64,000 bases of DNA, taken from positions 20,880,351-20,944,350 of the forward strand of contig NC_036451.1 in the NCBI RefSeq assembly GCF_002775205.1, given 5' to 3'. A program made the position numbers and the translations under genes. Below the pieces are notes generated by a model. The model searched no databases. It saw only the letters and a program-made list of their open reading frames with translations, and was not told where the DNA came from. Each line of letters begins with the position of its first letter. Positions within the stretch are counted from its first letter, which is position 1. The stretch comes from Xiphophorus maculatus (lineage: Eukaryota; Chordata; Actinopteri; Cyprinodontiformes; Poeciliidae). This document shows positions 51,974 to 64,000 of the stretch, one piece after another.

Positions 51974-54900
51974 CTCAGCTCATCTCTCTGAAACCGGAGG
52001 ACCCTGTAGAGTGATGAGAAAAAAATATTCTATTATTAAAAGTCATGGGTTACATCTTTAAGAATGAAGCACACGAAGAAAGTGATTGTACCTCATCCAT
52101 CCGTGTCCAGAAATAAGGCACCAATCTTTCCAACATGAGGAGGAAGAGCAGTTTATTGTCTCTCCTATCTCACTGCAGGTTTTCCTGTTGATAACATTCT
52201 CATAAGTGCGTCACAGCAGCTGTGACACATCCACCCTGCCACATTAAACAAAAAAAAAAAAATAAATATATATATATATATATTCTGCTGTAATACGGGA
52301 TTGTGATTTTAAATCACCACAAATGACTTGAATTTCAAAGTCATCCTGAAAGCACAATTATTTCCAATTGTGCTCATTTTTCCCCACTTATTTCCCCAAA
52401 GAAGATAAAACTCACCAGAATTACGTCCTCTAAGCATTTTTCTTATCCAGTGATAATTTCAACAACCGTCTGCTTGTCTAACGCGACCTGCTTTGTTCCA
52501 CGCGCTTCCTTCGACTGATCTTTGCAACAACAGAGTCACATCTTAAGGAGGTCACTGACCTAGTTTGGCGGTATTCTGCCAGAGCAGAAACTTTGAACAT
52601 TTGTCTCAGTACTTGTGCGCCCTACTTCAACTGCCTGTTTTTCATCACCACAAAAGGCTGATCTGACGTAAAAGTGTCACCGTCGCCAGAGTGGCTGCTC
52701 TCGCGAACATGCTGCTGTTTGCGGATTATTGAGCGATAAACCCAGATTACTGCTCGCAATTATGCGCTGACCACTGCTTCCATCCAACCCGGTTTCTCTG
52801 CTTCCTGCTAACACCGACTGTTTTTCAGAGTTTCCTACAGTAAATGCTAAAAGTGCTGATGCCCTGAGGAGAGAAATGGTTTATCAGCATGAGCCAAGTT
52901 AGAATTTATATTAAAACAAAAACTATTAGAAAACTATTACAGTTATTTTTGCGTTTTCTACAGGGAGATAAGTCATACTTACATGTTTACTGCTTTGCTT
53001 CACTTGACATGTCATATTTGTTTTCCAGCTCAGCTCTTTGATGGTGTTTGTAGCCTGTCGCTGAACTGGCGTGTCTCTCTGAGCCTTTTTTTTTTTTTTT
53101 TTTTCAGTTAAGCTTGCTTTTGTAAATTTTACGAGTTTTTTCCGTCTCTAACCTCAACCGCTTTGCAGGGAAAACCCAGAATTTGAGCAGAACGCCTGCT
53201 CGTAAAGATAAAACAGACCTCAAAATTGGTGGGCCGCTATTAGTGCTTGGGTTGAAAGAGCAGAATGTTAAACCCGGGTGAATATTAAACGCGCTACTTT
53301 TGATATATGATTTGTTGCGTGATGCGTTCTGTGTCTCAAGCTTCACTCAGCCTGACTGTCTTGACTCGGCTCTGCAATCTAATTTCAAAATTTCCTCACA
53401 TGTCAAACCGCAGACTGAAACGACAATGTGGACAACACTACAGTGTCCTCGTCCCCTTTTCTTTAAGGCATACAGTGAATTGCAAATTAGTCACGACACT
53501 TGTACTCTTTCTAATTTGGTCCCATTAAAATCATTCAAATGCTATTGTTCTCATGAGTGTTTGGGTTTTGCTTTTCTTGTCGGGTTTGTTTTCTAATCAT
53601 TTTTCTGGGCTTTCTTATTAATTTATTATTGCTCCTAAGAGCTTGCCATACTCAATTGATTTGATTCCTCTGTTTAAAGCTTCTTATTGTGTTTTCTCTG
53701 TATTTTTGTGCAAACATTTGTCACTCCTATACGATTTTCCTTTTGAATCCCTCTCTCTGTGTTAAGTTAGTAGTGTTTAAATGTACAATCTTTTTTTCTG
53801 AGAGGCTAAATGTTGGGTGACTAAATGCAACAGACATCGATGCTATGAACTTTTCTTTGGTGTGCTTGCTTTTTTTTAAAACAATCTCCTTTAATAGACT
53901 TTTAGAAAAAAAAATCTACTTTTTTTTCTTTCAAAGGTTTTACTTTTCAAATTTATGGCAAACCATTAATCCGACTTCTGTTTGCTGTCATTGCTGAGTC
54001 AGTGCAAAGACTGTAAAAGCCAGCGAGGCACAATGTTGGATCGACCGGCAGACACACACCAAACCCAGAAGTTTGGACCCAAGTGAGCCTGCTGCACATA
54101 TGTCTGATCCAGCCATTAAAAATTCATTTGTGTTGCTTTTAGTTATGTTAATGTTTTCTGAATTGCAGGGAATGGAAACAATCAAACATCCAACAGAGTA
54201 ACTTCCCTGCAGGGGCAGAAAGCAGTTGTGAGCCCAACGGTTGGTGGCATTTCCGGTTAAGAGAGAGAGAAGCCACATCTGACTGGACTTGAAACAGAAA
54301 GTCAAGTTGGGAAAGTAAAGAGGATCTGAACCAACTGGAAGCTCTTTTCTCCTGCCTCATGATCAAGATGTTTGCCTTCCTACTAATTTAAATGTTCGTT
54401 CTCACTTCTGCTCAGAATTTTGTTTAAAACAACTTGATTTCTTGGTCATTTTGTCTTGTTTCTTCACTTATTCATTTAAAAAAATAAAAGTGGGAGTCTA
54501 TAAATGACCAGTTCAAGTCCTAACATTATGATTCTGAGGATAAATATGTCTTCAAAATATCTGTTTTTTAGGGATTGGCTGATGTTTGGCACCAGATCAT
54601 CTGAAACCCTGCAAGGATAAACAAGGTGTAGATGGATGGATGAAATAAGCAGTTTAGGCTCCATGACAAAGGTAATTAATTGTCACACAGATATGTTTTT
54701 GATATTACAATACAACAGATTTCAAATACATAAAAAGCATATATGTAATCTGTTTTTGAGGTTCATAACCTCTCTAAATTGTCAAAAACTGATTGAATTC
54801 CCCTTTATGTTTTGAAGGTAAAAAAAAAATACAGATTTTCCAAAAGCAGATGACACGTTGCAGTTTAATATCTCTATGATCAGTGTGCTTCTGCTCTTAA

Positions 54901-55430
54901 TGTTGCCATCATCATCAGGTTGTTTCCCCTAAATCTGATTCTTTCGTCTTTCATGCAAAATCTGAACGGCGAATCTCCAAGACAGGAAGGAAGATGCTTT
55001 CCATTTCAAAAACTCTCCCTTTCTGACCTGGAGCCGTCTATTTCTGCTGACGGCAGCAGAGAGAGACAGCAGAAGGAGCTCCATCTTTTCATAGGTTATC
55101 TATAGGAAACTGTCACTATGTCATGACAGTTTTAAATACTAAGTAGATTTTCTTTTCTAAAAGTGACGCATTGCAGACCATAAAAGAACATGTTTTATTG
55201 GCGAAGGCTCATGTAGCACATGACAAATGGGTAAACCCAGCTGCCTCACTCCAGTTCTCGTCATTTTTCTGTGTCTCTGCTTTGACACATCTGAGTGAAA
55301 TAATGAAGTTATCAAGGGGACTGCTCATGTCGGCAAAACTGTTAGTAGCCACTGAAATAACTTGAGCATCGCTTTTGAATTGTGGTTCAACAGAATCCTT
55401 CAAAGACACAGGCTTGTCTGAAAATAATGG
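51974..55430. other. il23r upstream region and start of gene-poor stretch
   Basis: No gene recognised. An (AT)n run sits at 52263-52282 and poly-T at 53089-53104. The first few hundred bases presumably carry the il23r promoter and leader; no TATA box could be assigned. Confidence 0.4.
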
Positions 55431-55439
55431 TCCCTCTAG

Positions 55440-55840
<401 letters not shown>

Positions 55841-55867
55841 TAGTTTCAGGTATAAAACCTGGGCATA

Positions 55868-56259
55868 CAGTACAGACCAAAAGTTTGGACACACCTTTTA
55901 ATTCAATGAGTTTCCTTTATTTTCATGACTATTGACATTGTAGATTCACACTGAAGGCATCAAAACTATGAATAACACATGTGGAAATATGCACTAAACA
56001 AAAAAGTGTAAAACAACTGAAAATACCCCTTATATTCTAGTTTCTTCAAAGTAGCAACCTTTTGCTGTGATTACTGCTTTGCACACACTCTGCATTTTCT
56101 TGATGAGCTTCAAGAGGTCGTCACCTGAAATGGTTTTCACTTCATAGGTCAACCTGCCCTGTCAGGTTAATAAGTGGGATTTCTTGCCTTATAAATAGTC
56201 GTGAAAATAAAGAAAACCCATTGAATTAGAAGGTGTGTCCAAACTTTTGGTCTGTACTG
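55868..56259. mobile_element. 392-bp Tc1/mariner-type MITE with intact terminal inverted repeats
   Basis: The left end CAGTACAGACCAAAAGTTTG, continuing GACACACCTTTTAATTCAATG, is matched inverted at the right end, closing GTCTGTACTG at 56259. TA dinucleotides flank both ends (55866-55867 and 56260-56261), the Tc1 target duplication. The arms are well over 30 bp and nearly identical. No transposase. Confidence 0.92.
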
Positions 56260-57769
56260 TATTTTAGCAAGACACAACCGAACAGCATGGCTTCACAGTC
56301 CCACCCCACCCAACCTGTTTTGAGGTGCTTCTATTGTTGTTGCAAACCAGGAACAATTTCTTAGTTTTGCTCTGATGTGAATAAAATCAGTTTGAGATTT
56401 GTGAAGTGATGCAATCTGTTTCTCCTTCTATGACACGTTTAAACGTTTACAACCGTATGAGAAGCTGTTTTCATTCAGCGGCATTTAAATTGGGACAAAG
56501 CAGTTGCTCACTTTAAACAGCTGGTTTATTCGGGTCTATTGAAGATTAAGATTGCTAAGTGAACATTTGGTTTTGTTTGTGTTCCACCATTTGAAACAGA
56601 CATTTTGAGATAACGACAGCAATTAACTCGTGTACTGTTCTCACGCTGTGTGGTAATTCTGGTGCAAGAAAGAACTTGCCACTTCCTTTTCTGCAGATCT
56701 AATCAGGGTCAGGTCAACGTACTTTTTCCTGTCTTGTCCTGAGAGCGCATCAAGTAAAGCGTCTTCCTCATGGAGTAAAATCCCTTGCTTGAAGTTCTTA
56801 ATACTTTTTGCATTTTGTTTTCCTGCAACACTTAAAAATAATGACTAAAAAATTGAAAAAATGTCCAAGAATAACTCAACAAACAACGTTTTTTTTTATT
56901 ATAATATCATCTAAAATGAGGTAGGTTGTGTTTGAAAATGAAACCAAGCATTGTGATTTCATTTTTAATGTGAACTGTATAAAACTCGGTTCAGATTGCA
57001 TTGAAAAAAATGGCAAATGTCAACATTTATTTTTCAGTTTTAACATCGTAAAATGCTTTTGAAAGTCGGGGTAATGCTTGAGATTGCACGGCAGATGAGT
57101 GGTTTACTATGTTCAGCGCATGCAGAAAGATATAAATCTGGCGGTAGACCAGACAGGTAGCACCTGTCTGTACAAAATATCAACAGTTTCAGTCGGGTGG
57201 AGGGGAAAAAAGAGGCAAAGTGAAACTAAAGCTTACTCTTTATTCTTTTGTGAATATATCCAGCTTTTGAAAGCTCTACAAATAAAATCTGAAGAATTTT
57301 AAATTTAGATTTAAGCAAATTTGCTTTGATTTTGGATTGCATGGCTTCAACTAAACTATTTACATTTTAAATGCTATACATGTGTTGATATAGCTGTTGT
57401 TTTATCCTTAATTATGTAATTGGATACAGAGATACATTTACACATAAGTAAGTTACACTTAATTTACTTAAACAGAAAGCTATGGAGGTAAATTAAAATA
57501 TTTCCATCTGGTAGTAGTTGTTTTTTTTTACATCTTCAGAAACATTTTCCTCCTAAAACATGATCTTTCTATTAACAAAATCTTTAGGAACATTTTCAGC
57601 TCTCAATTTGTAACTAGAGTCGGTAATGTTAATGGCAACAACCATTTAAAAGAAAAAACTTTTTTTTATTTTTCCTTTCAAAAACATATTTCGCAACATT
57701 TTGTACATTTTCAATCACACTGAGTTTCAGATTCACTTTCTTTCCGGTTTTAGATGCAAAGGGTAACGA

Positions 57770-58160
57770 ATCATTAATCAATCAAATTATATTTGTACAG
57801 CACATTTTAGCAACAAGGCATTTCAAGGTGCTTTACATCATAAAAATACAAAAACACAAAGTCGTGTGACACTGAATCAACAAAGGAAACATTACATTTA
57901 GTCCAGTGTCAATGTGAAATTCTTAATCCATTATGTTAAGACCTGTGAAAACACTTGCAGTAACCGAAGCGACTAAAGATAAACACATGGATGAGTTTCT
58001 CCAGGTTTTGCTGAGACATTAGCCCTCTAATCCTGGAAATGCTCTTCAGGTGACAGAAGGCCGACTTTGTGATTGTCTTTTTGTGGCTCTGAAAGTTCAG
58101 ATCAGATTCCATCACTGCACCCAGGATGTTTGACCTTCTTTTCTGCCTCCAAGATTTTGT
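57770..58160. repeat. Dispersed teleost repeat
   Basis: ATATTTGTACAGCACATTTTAG with CAAGGTGCTTTACATCATAAAA is a frequent repeat in fish genomes. The following 58010-58150 (GACTTTGTGATTGTC, TGCACCCAGGATGTTTGACC) looks like another part of it. Class uncertain. Confidence 0.45.
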
Positions 58161-59637
58161 TTTTCAGACAAAGTTAACAAAGTACATATCTAGACCATCG
58201 GCTTAATATCAACAGCGTCACATTGTTACATCATCTTTATATCCTGTCTCCAAACGTGCCCTTTCACGAGAATCATTTTCTGAAAGGTACAATCAGCCTC
58301 AACATGGATGGTCTCTGCAAAGTCTCACAGATGTTCTTGTTTCATGACTATTTTGAAGTATGAACCAAATGCTGGGATAATGTGGGTTCATTATTTTGGC
58401 AGCAGCACATCTGGATTCTCATTCATATTCTGCAACTGCTCAAACTGAGGTAATAAAATTGTCGTCCATAGTTTTTAGCAGCAGCTGAAGTGCAAGAAGA
58501 GCCAAAGAATGTTGTCATCCAGTCTGAAAATAACATCACAAATATTTGATTTTGGAATGGAAATAGTGAAGTGCATTAAGTCAGTGGATATATATTATAC
58601 AACTGATGAAAATTCATGGATTTATAGAAACTTAAATCAAATTAAAGAAGATGCTAAAGGTAGAATTGAGTTGGTCAAACTTAAATACTTTAGATTCAAT
58701 CAATAAATAATGGTTTACTGTTTCAGTGAACAAACTTAACCTATAGAAACTAATTTATTGGATGGAAAACCTGCCCAAAATTGAATTGTGTTCATCCAAT
58801 GAGTCATTTTTTGAGTGCACTACTGGGGGCTGCTGATCAGCAATCCTGGCATCCAAGGTGTGGGTGTATGAGTAATGCTTTTCTGTCTTCTTCTGTGAGG
58901 ATGTAGCTGTATGACCTTTTAGTGTCACCAGTCCCCCACTGATCAGGCTAGGAATGAAAATCTAAGGGAGCTGCATCTTCAGTCAGTCATTTACAAACGA
59001 CTGGGACTCATGTTTTATCACAGAAGCTTTGATTGATCCATCCAAGCAGCCCTCTCTGTAATTTCTCTCATCCACTAGATACACACGTTCAAATAAGGTT
59101 TCAAAATGACGGCTTTATGAATATCTCCAAACGTTATCTTTATTGTTCTACAAAGATTTCTCTGACAATGTCTCTTGTTTTTAAAACAACAACTTAAATC
59201 GTTCCAATATGCTGCTTGTTGACTGAACTGTGGAGGTTTCTCTGAGTAAAGGTCTTTTGGAGTTTACTCAGAAGCTGCTGAAACTTAACTTTCTACATAC
59301 ATTAAGCCAATCGATAAAAATTCTGGTGATAATTTATTATGAGACCTGATAAAACATCAAATCTCATCAGAATACTTTGAAACATCAGAATATTTAATAT
59401 CTGATGCTGAAAATTTAAACAAGATTTGTTTTAATCTTGCTCGTTCATTGTAGTGAGTGACGTCAACGCTTTTACCTTTGTCCAAATTATTCTGCCATCT
59501 TGTGGAGGTAGTGAGTAATGCAGAACCAGCAGAGATTAAAGCAAGAGCATGTTACAATGGTTGATGACTTTGCATTTTTTTTGTTTTTTGTGAAGCATTT
59601 AAACCTTAAAGCTCTTTGAACTGCTTTGTTACTGAAA

Positions 59638-59671
59638 TGTGATGATGATAATGATGATGATGATGGTGATG
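59638..59671. repeat. (GAT)n microsatellite
   Basis: About ten GAT/AAT-type triplets, shortly after the P450 gene. Confidence 0.85.
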
Positions 59672-59826
59672 TTAGTACTGCAACAATCAGCCAAATATCA
59701 AAATCAGCCAATTTTACATTATTATTTCATATTTATTGCATCACAAAGGTTCATCCTCCTAATATAATGATTAAATTTATAAAGGAGAAATATCAGCGGG
59801 GTAATTTCTTGTCATCAGGCAGCAGT

Positions 59827-62800
59827 TTAACGCGGCACGGCACAGAGGCGGTAAGGTTTGGGGCAATGGGTTACTCCCAGTTTGTAATCCAGACTGGGCT
59901 TCTCTCCTGGAGGAGATGAAAATGTGAACCTCTGGAGGAGGGAGGTGAAGAAGAGGAACAGCTCCATCCTGGCCAGCTGCTCCCCGAGACACACACGTTT
60001 ACCTGAGGATGCAGAATTATAACGTTTTTAATCAGATCTTATGTTACAGAGACTATGACATAAAATTTACTTAAATTGCCAGTTGCAACAATTATTGAAA
60101 GTGTGACATGGTATTTCACTGAGACATTATATATCAAATCAGTTTATTAAATCATAACAAGCTTCCTTACAAGATAAATGGATCAAAATCTAGTCGATCC
60201 AACTCTAGAGATGAATTCAAGTTCAGTCACGTGCATTTAATAGATACAATACAGTTAATATCAATTCATTATGTTAGCTGATAGGTTTTCTAGTCATGGG
60301 AAACAGAAAACTAGAGCAGAAGACGTGGAGTTTACAGCTGATTTTGTGAAGCAAGGTTTAGCTTCTGAGATTCTTCCTAAAGGAGAAGAAAACTTTGTGA
60401 TACTTAAATTTCACCGCAGACCTCATATAGAGATTCAAAGTCTCAAAGGACAAGTTAACTATATCTATAGATGTGGAGCTCAGTAAATAACATCACCAAT
60501 AATTTAATTAATTTCATTTGTTTCAACAAGTAAACTATTGATGCGTACAGCTAACGAAAACCCAAAATTATTCAGAAAATAAGAAAATTACTCAAAACCA
60601 TTAAACGTTTTTTGTTGGTCTATGTAACTGTATGGGAAACTAAACTGTGGGTTTTCATGAAGAATATATCATTTTCATAAAATGAATTCTTAATATTGTA
60701 ATATTTTTGATATTGTAAACATATGTAATCCATGAGTTTCATGTTTAATTCATGGGCCTACTTTTAATTTAAAGGTTTCCCAGTAGGTTTTTGAAATTCT
60801 CTCAGACAAAAATGTCTTATTTTAAGAGCTGTCCATAAAACGACATCATCAAAGTTCAACATCCAACCTGCAGAGAAGGGAAGAAATGCTTCTCTCTTCC
60901 TGAATTTGCCGTCCTTTCCCAGAAAGTGCTGAGGATTGAAGGTGTACGGAGTTTCCCACATGGACTCATCGTGTAAAACTGAGTCCAGTATAGAAAGGAT
61001 GATGGTGCCCTGAAAAACCAGTGTAGTGTTAGTCAGATAGGACTGAATACTTTATTTTACTGCTGATTTATGGAAAGCCACATTATTACAAATCTAAAAG
61101 AAAAATGAAATTAGTCAAAATCACTACTTGAATTTTTTTGGCCTTTGAAATTGACTGAATGTTCTTGATTGCTTGTCTGTTGATTCAAAGTTGTCATGAG
61201 TACCCATTGATGAGGGTAACATTGATAATTAAGGCAAATATTTCAATAGAAATTGATTATAAAAACAACAATTACACAGACTGTGCTAACCGAAGCGGCA
61301 CATCGGCTTATTTTGAAGTTCAATCACAGTTACAAGCATTGGGGAGTGCAAGGAAATTTTTTTCTTTAGTCAAACTTCACATCATTTCTAGAGCTATATA
61401 GCAGTAGTTTGTGTTTGGAGTGGGATTGTGCTGAGCAGATATGAATAGAAATATCAGGTCCAAACCCAAGTGTCAGTGATTTTCTCATCAGAGCATTTCT
61501 AAGCAAATTTAGTCACTGACTAATTCCCAAAATCTACCATTGTTGTACCATCAGTGATTTTGTGTCAGCTCCACCAGCCTCAAACCAATTTATATAAACA
61601 AGAAAATCTCTAATCATTATAGTATGCACATCTTGTAAAGCTGTATTTACGTTGCTAATCTCACTGAGACTAAAATTAGTTCACAAAGCTCTGCTAAAGC
61701 AGTGCAGTCTGAAAACTTCCTCTCTCCTCACATTATTTGTCATTCTAAGGCTAAATCTAAGACCTGAAATTTGTCAAGATGTGCGGTTGTAGGGTGGTGA
61801 GGAAAACGCGGAGGACCCAGGTTGGAATGATGAACTAATAATTAATGGTGACAAAGGCACAAATAATCCAAAGGTCCAGGCAGCACTGATGAGCAGAAAG
61901 CTAAGGCTCAAAACTGGTAGCGACTGGTAGCATCAAAAGCGCCACGACAGAACTGACAGACTGGTACAACAAGGACCTGACAAAGACACAGAGATACAGG
62001 TGGCATTAAATACACAAAGGGTAATCAAGGAGCGAGACACACCTAGGAACAATCAAGGGATAGACAGGACAACGTGGAGACTCAAGACACAGAAACCCAA
62101 AAATAAACACACAGAAAACTCAAAACAACACAGAAAAAACCCAATCCTGACACAATTAAAGTTTGAGATATAGAAACAGGGGAAGCATCTAAATGAAATC
62201 ATAATGCATGTGCAGGTTAGACCTTTGGGATGGAGTATTTATCCACTGTGATGTCCTGGTTAGCTGTGCGGGGCACATTTAACGGTATGATGTTCCCCAT
62301 CCTCTGTATCTCATGGATGACAGCGTTGGTGTAAGGCATGTTGTCTCTGTCAGTCATAGACGGCTGCCTGGACGGACCAATCACAGCGTCTATCTCAGCC
62401 TGGACCCGCTCTGCACGTAGAGAAGAACAGAACAATCTGAGTCTATGTGCTGGACTGATGAATATTATAACATACTGTATAATGTTATAATATAGTTGAG
62501 TGTAGCAATGGGAAAATGTTTGACAGACTTAGAGATGTATCAGTCAAACCAACCTTGTATTTGTGGGTTCAGGATCATGAACAGCAGCCCCCAGTGTAAA
62601 GTGGTGGTGGTGGTTTCGGTTCCAGCACCAAACAGGTCCAGAGCGCAAAAACACAAATTGTCGATATCAAAACCAGAATCCTTGTCTTCTTTCTGATTGA
62701 GACACATGAGGCAGATGTTGTTTTCATGAGTCATGTGAGATGAGAAGAGCTTCAAAACAGCAGGGAGGTCTCACCTCTCCCATCTCTATGAGGAAGGAGT

Positions 62801-63808
62801 CGATGTAGTCTCTGGGTGATGAAGGGTCCAGGTTCTCTTTGTGTTCCTTGATCCTTACTTTAATAAAATCTAATAATTCGTATGTTATGGTGAAAATCCT
62901 CTGATGAGGTCCAGGCATCCATTTCATCAGCCAGGGCAATGCGTTGTAAAGCTACAGAAGAGACAGAGAAATATTGATTGTTCCATCAAAATGGTTCTGA
63001 CATCCAAGTAATGAATGAGAAGTCAGAGTTTCCATCAATCATCACATCACCACCACCAGACAAAACCAGTCAGTGCCTTTCATGAACACCAGTCCCTGTT
63101 GTTTTAGCCATTGCTGGGTTTGTCTTGTCTCCAGCCAGTCTACCCATCGTTCTCTGAACGCTGACATCCATTGAGCATTTTGGTATTGGTACAGACATCT
63201 GGATAGGTTCTCTATTTTCAGACCAGTCTTTGTAAACCGGTCTGGCACCAACCGTCATGTAACATTAAAAGCTACTTGAATTTTCTTCTTCCTCTTTCTG
63301 ATTCTCCATTTGAAATTGTCATCGTCGCCTTCACCAACTTCCTGCCATGTTATTGGCTGGCTCATTATTTGTGCTAAAAATGATGTGTTGAACTGACGTA
63401 TCTAAATGGTCAGTAAGTCTATATGTGTGAATGTATCACCTCCAACTTCACTAGACTGAATCAGAGATCGCTGTAAGACTTTATGACCAGAATTACTTGA
63501 ACAAAGATTTCCCATCTGTCTCTGTATTTCCATTATTGGTAACAGAAATTGTGGTTTATTAAGTTGCTCATTGGTTAAGTAGCGCTTATCTCTGTCCCAG
63601 AGTCATACAGCTCCAACCTTCTTCTTCTCTTGGAAACTTGTCCTCACCTGTGCCCACACAGTTCCTTCGAGGTAAATCGTCTCATTGAAGTGTTGAAGGA
63701 TGATCTTGAACTGCTTGTCGTTGTACTCAAATCGATTCCCAAAGACCAAGCAGCAGATGATGTTGGACACAGCGTTGTTGATTAGTTTTTGGACATTAAA
63801 TGGCTGAC
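59827..63808 (-). CDS. Cytochrome P450 family 2 (CYP2J/CYP2N/CYP2P/CYP2AD-like), exons 4-9
   Basis: Haem-thiolate monooxygenase of the ER membrane. Exons in transcription order: 63808-63648, 62951-62775, 62692-62554, 62410-62223, 61009-60868, 60002-59827. Lengths 161, 177, 139, 188, 142 are those of the standard nine-exon CYP2 gene (exons 4-8), and the last exon ends in a stop; exons 1-3 lie beyond the right edge. Motifs in order: I-helix [25 protein letters not shown] (EIQR gives the K-helix ExxR), [21 protein letters not shown] and the haem loop [19 protein letters not shown] with its cysteine. The C-terminus is [13 protein letters not shown]. All phases agree and no break is seen. Fish have expanded CYP2 clusters, so the exact member cannot be named. 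Human CYP2J2 also lies on 1p, which suits the context. Confidence 0.92.
61780..62155. repeat. Dispersed repeat in P450 intron
   Basis: GAGGACCCAGGTTGGAATGATG with GGTAATCAAGGAGCGAGACACACC and CACAGAAACCC is a frequent teleost repeat of uncertain class. It sits directly before (downstream on the gene strand) the exon at 62223. Confidence 0.5.
62995..63262 (-). mobile_element. Tc1-like transposase N-terminal relic in P450 intron
   Basis: Minus-strand CATGACGGTTGGTGCCAGAC, then GTTTACAAAGACTGGTCTGA, resembles the start of a teleost Tc1-like transposase gene (MVVGARxA..VYREWSEKE). Further on GATGTCAGCGTTCAGAGAAC matches the part encoding DARGQRRMARLV. Two overlapping frames of about 65 codons are the shadow of this decayed gene. 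Confidence 0.65.
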
Positions 63809-64000
63809 CTGAAGCAAAAACAAGAAAACTCATTAGACAACAGCATTGTTCAGTAATTCACTATGTACTGAATTTTGTTTTGGTGTTTGAAACTCTGTCA
63901 CTTTGAATCCACATATTTTACTATAAATGTTGGAATCCAGAGTTTAGTAAAACAATAATAATAATAATTCCTAAATTATTCCTAAAATTACAGCTTAGGC

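Larger units (their letters stand above)
56262..59826. other. Gene-poor stretch downstream of the P450 gene
   Basis: AT-rich sequence with a dispersed repeat around 57770-58160 and a (GATGAT)n tract at 59638-59671. No exon recognised. A minus-strand AATAAA at 59732-59737, 90 bp after the P450 stop, is a likely cleavage signal for that gene. Confidence 0.5.

Noticed and set aside
53100-53600. Open frames of 73-98 codons
   Set aside because: AT-rich sequence with no splice signals or family resemblance.
63042-63258. Overlapping minus-strand frames as a P450 exon
   Set aside because: They lie inside an intron whose flanking exons join in phase, and resemble a Tc1 transposase N-terminus rather than a P450.

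Overview
The window is nuclear DNA from a bony fish, most likely a percomorph teleost. The genes are split into many short exons with GT-AG introns, the proteins match vertebrate families, and the introns are full of decayed Tc1/mariner and hAT elements and microsatellites. I cannot name the species. Gene models were joined by eye from splice sites, reading phase and family knowledge, and nothing was aligned by software.

Layout. (1) 1-4197, + strand: the 3' half of ddr2, from the transmembrane helix to the stop, in eight exons. (2) 6743-10213, + strand: complete hsd17b7 in nine exons, behind a GC box and CCAAT boxes. (3) 10726-11163, - strand: one-exon gene for an unrecognised small membrane protein with 14 consecutive aspartates. 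(4) 13284-18422, + strand: complete serbp1 in nine exons. (5) 22766-34348, - strand: complete il12rb2 in 15 exons. (6) 37710-51973, - strand: complete il23r in 16 exons. (7) 52000-59800: gene-poor and repeat-rich. (8) 59827-63808, - strand: exons 4-9 of a family-2 cytochrome P450 that runs off the right end.

The gene order joins two human chromosome 1 neighbourhoods: DDR2-HSD17B7 (1q23) and SERBP1-IL12RB2-IL23R (1p31). The tail-to-tail arrangement of serbp1 with the two tandem receptors is the same as in human. il12rb2 and il23r are clear tandem duplicates, exon for exon and phase for phase. IL-12RB2 and IL-23R are the specific signalling chains for IL-12 and IL-23 and share IL-12RB1, so this is a Th1/Th17 cytokine receptor cluster. 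The other genes are metabolic, matrix-sensing or ribosome-associated and share no obvious pathway with it.

The observations most worth checking are: the il23r model keeps three membrane-proximal fibronectin domains that human IL23R lacks; a fragment of a serbp1 exon, with its splice donor, is duplicated inside the preceding intron; il23r has a probable GC-AG intron and a 21-nt tandem acceptor; the aspartate-rich membrane protein is unidentified; and several nested or palindromic elements are well preserved. I found no radically new system.
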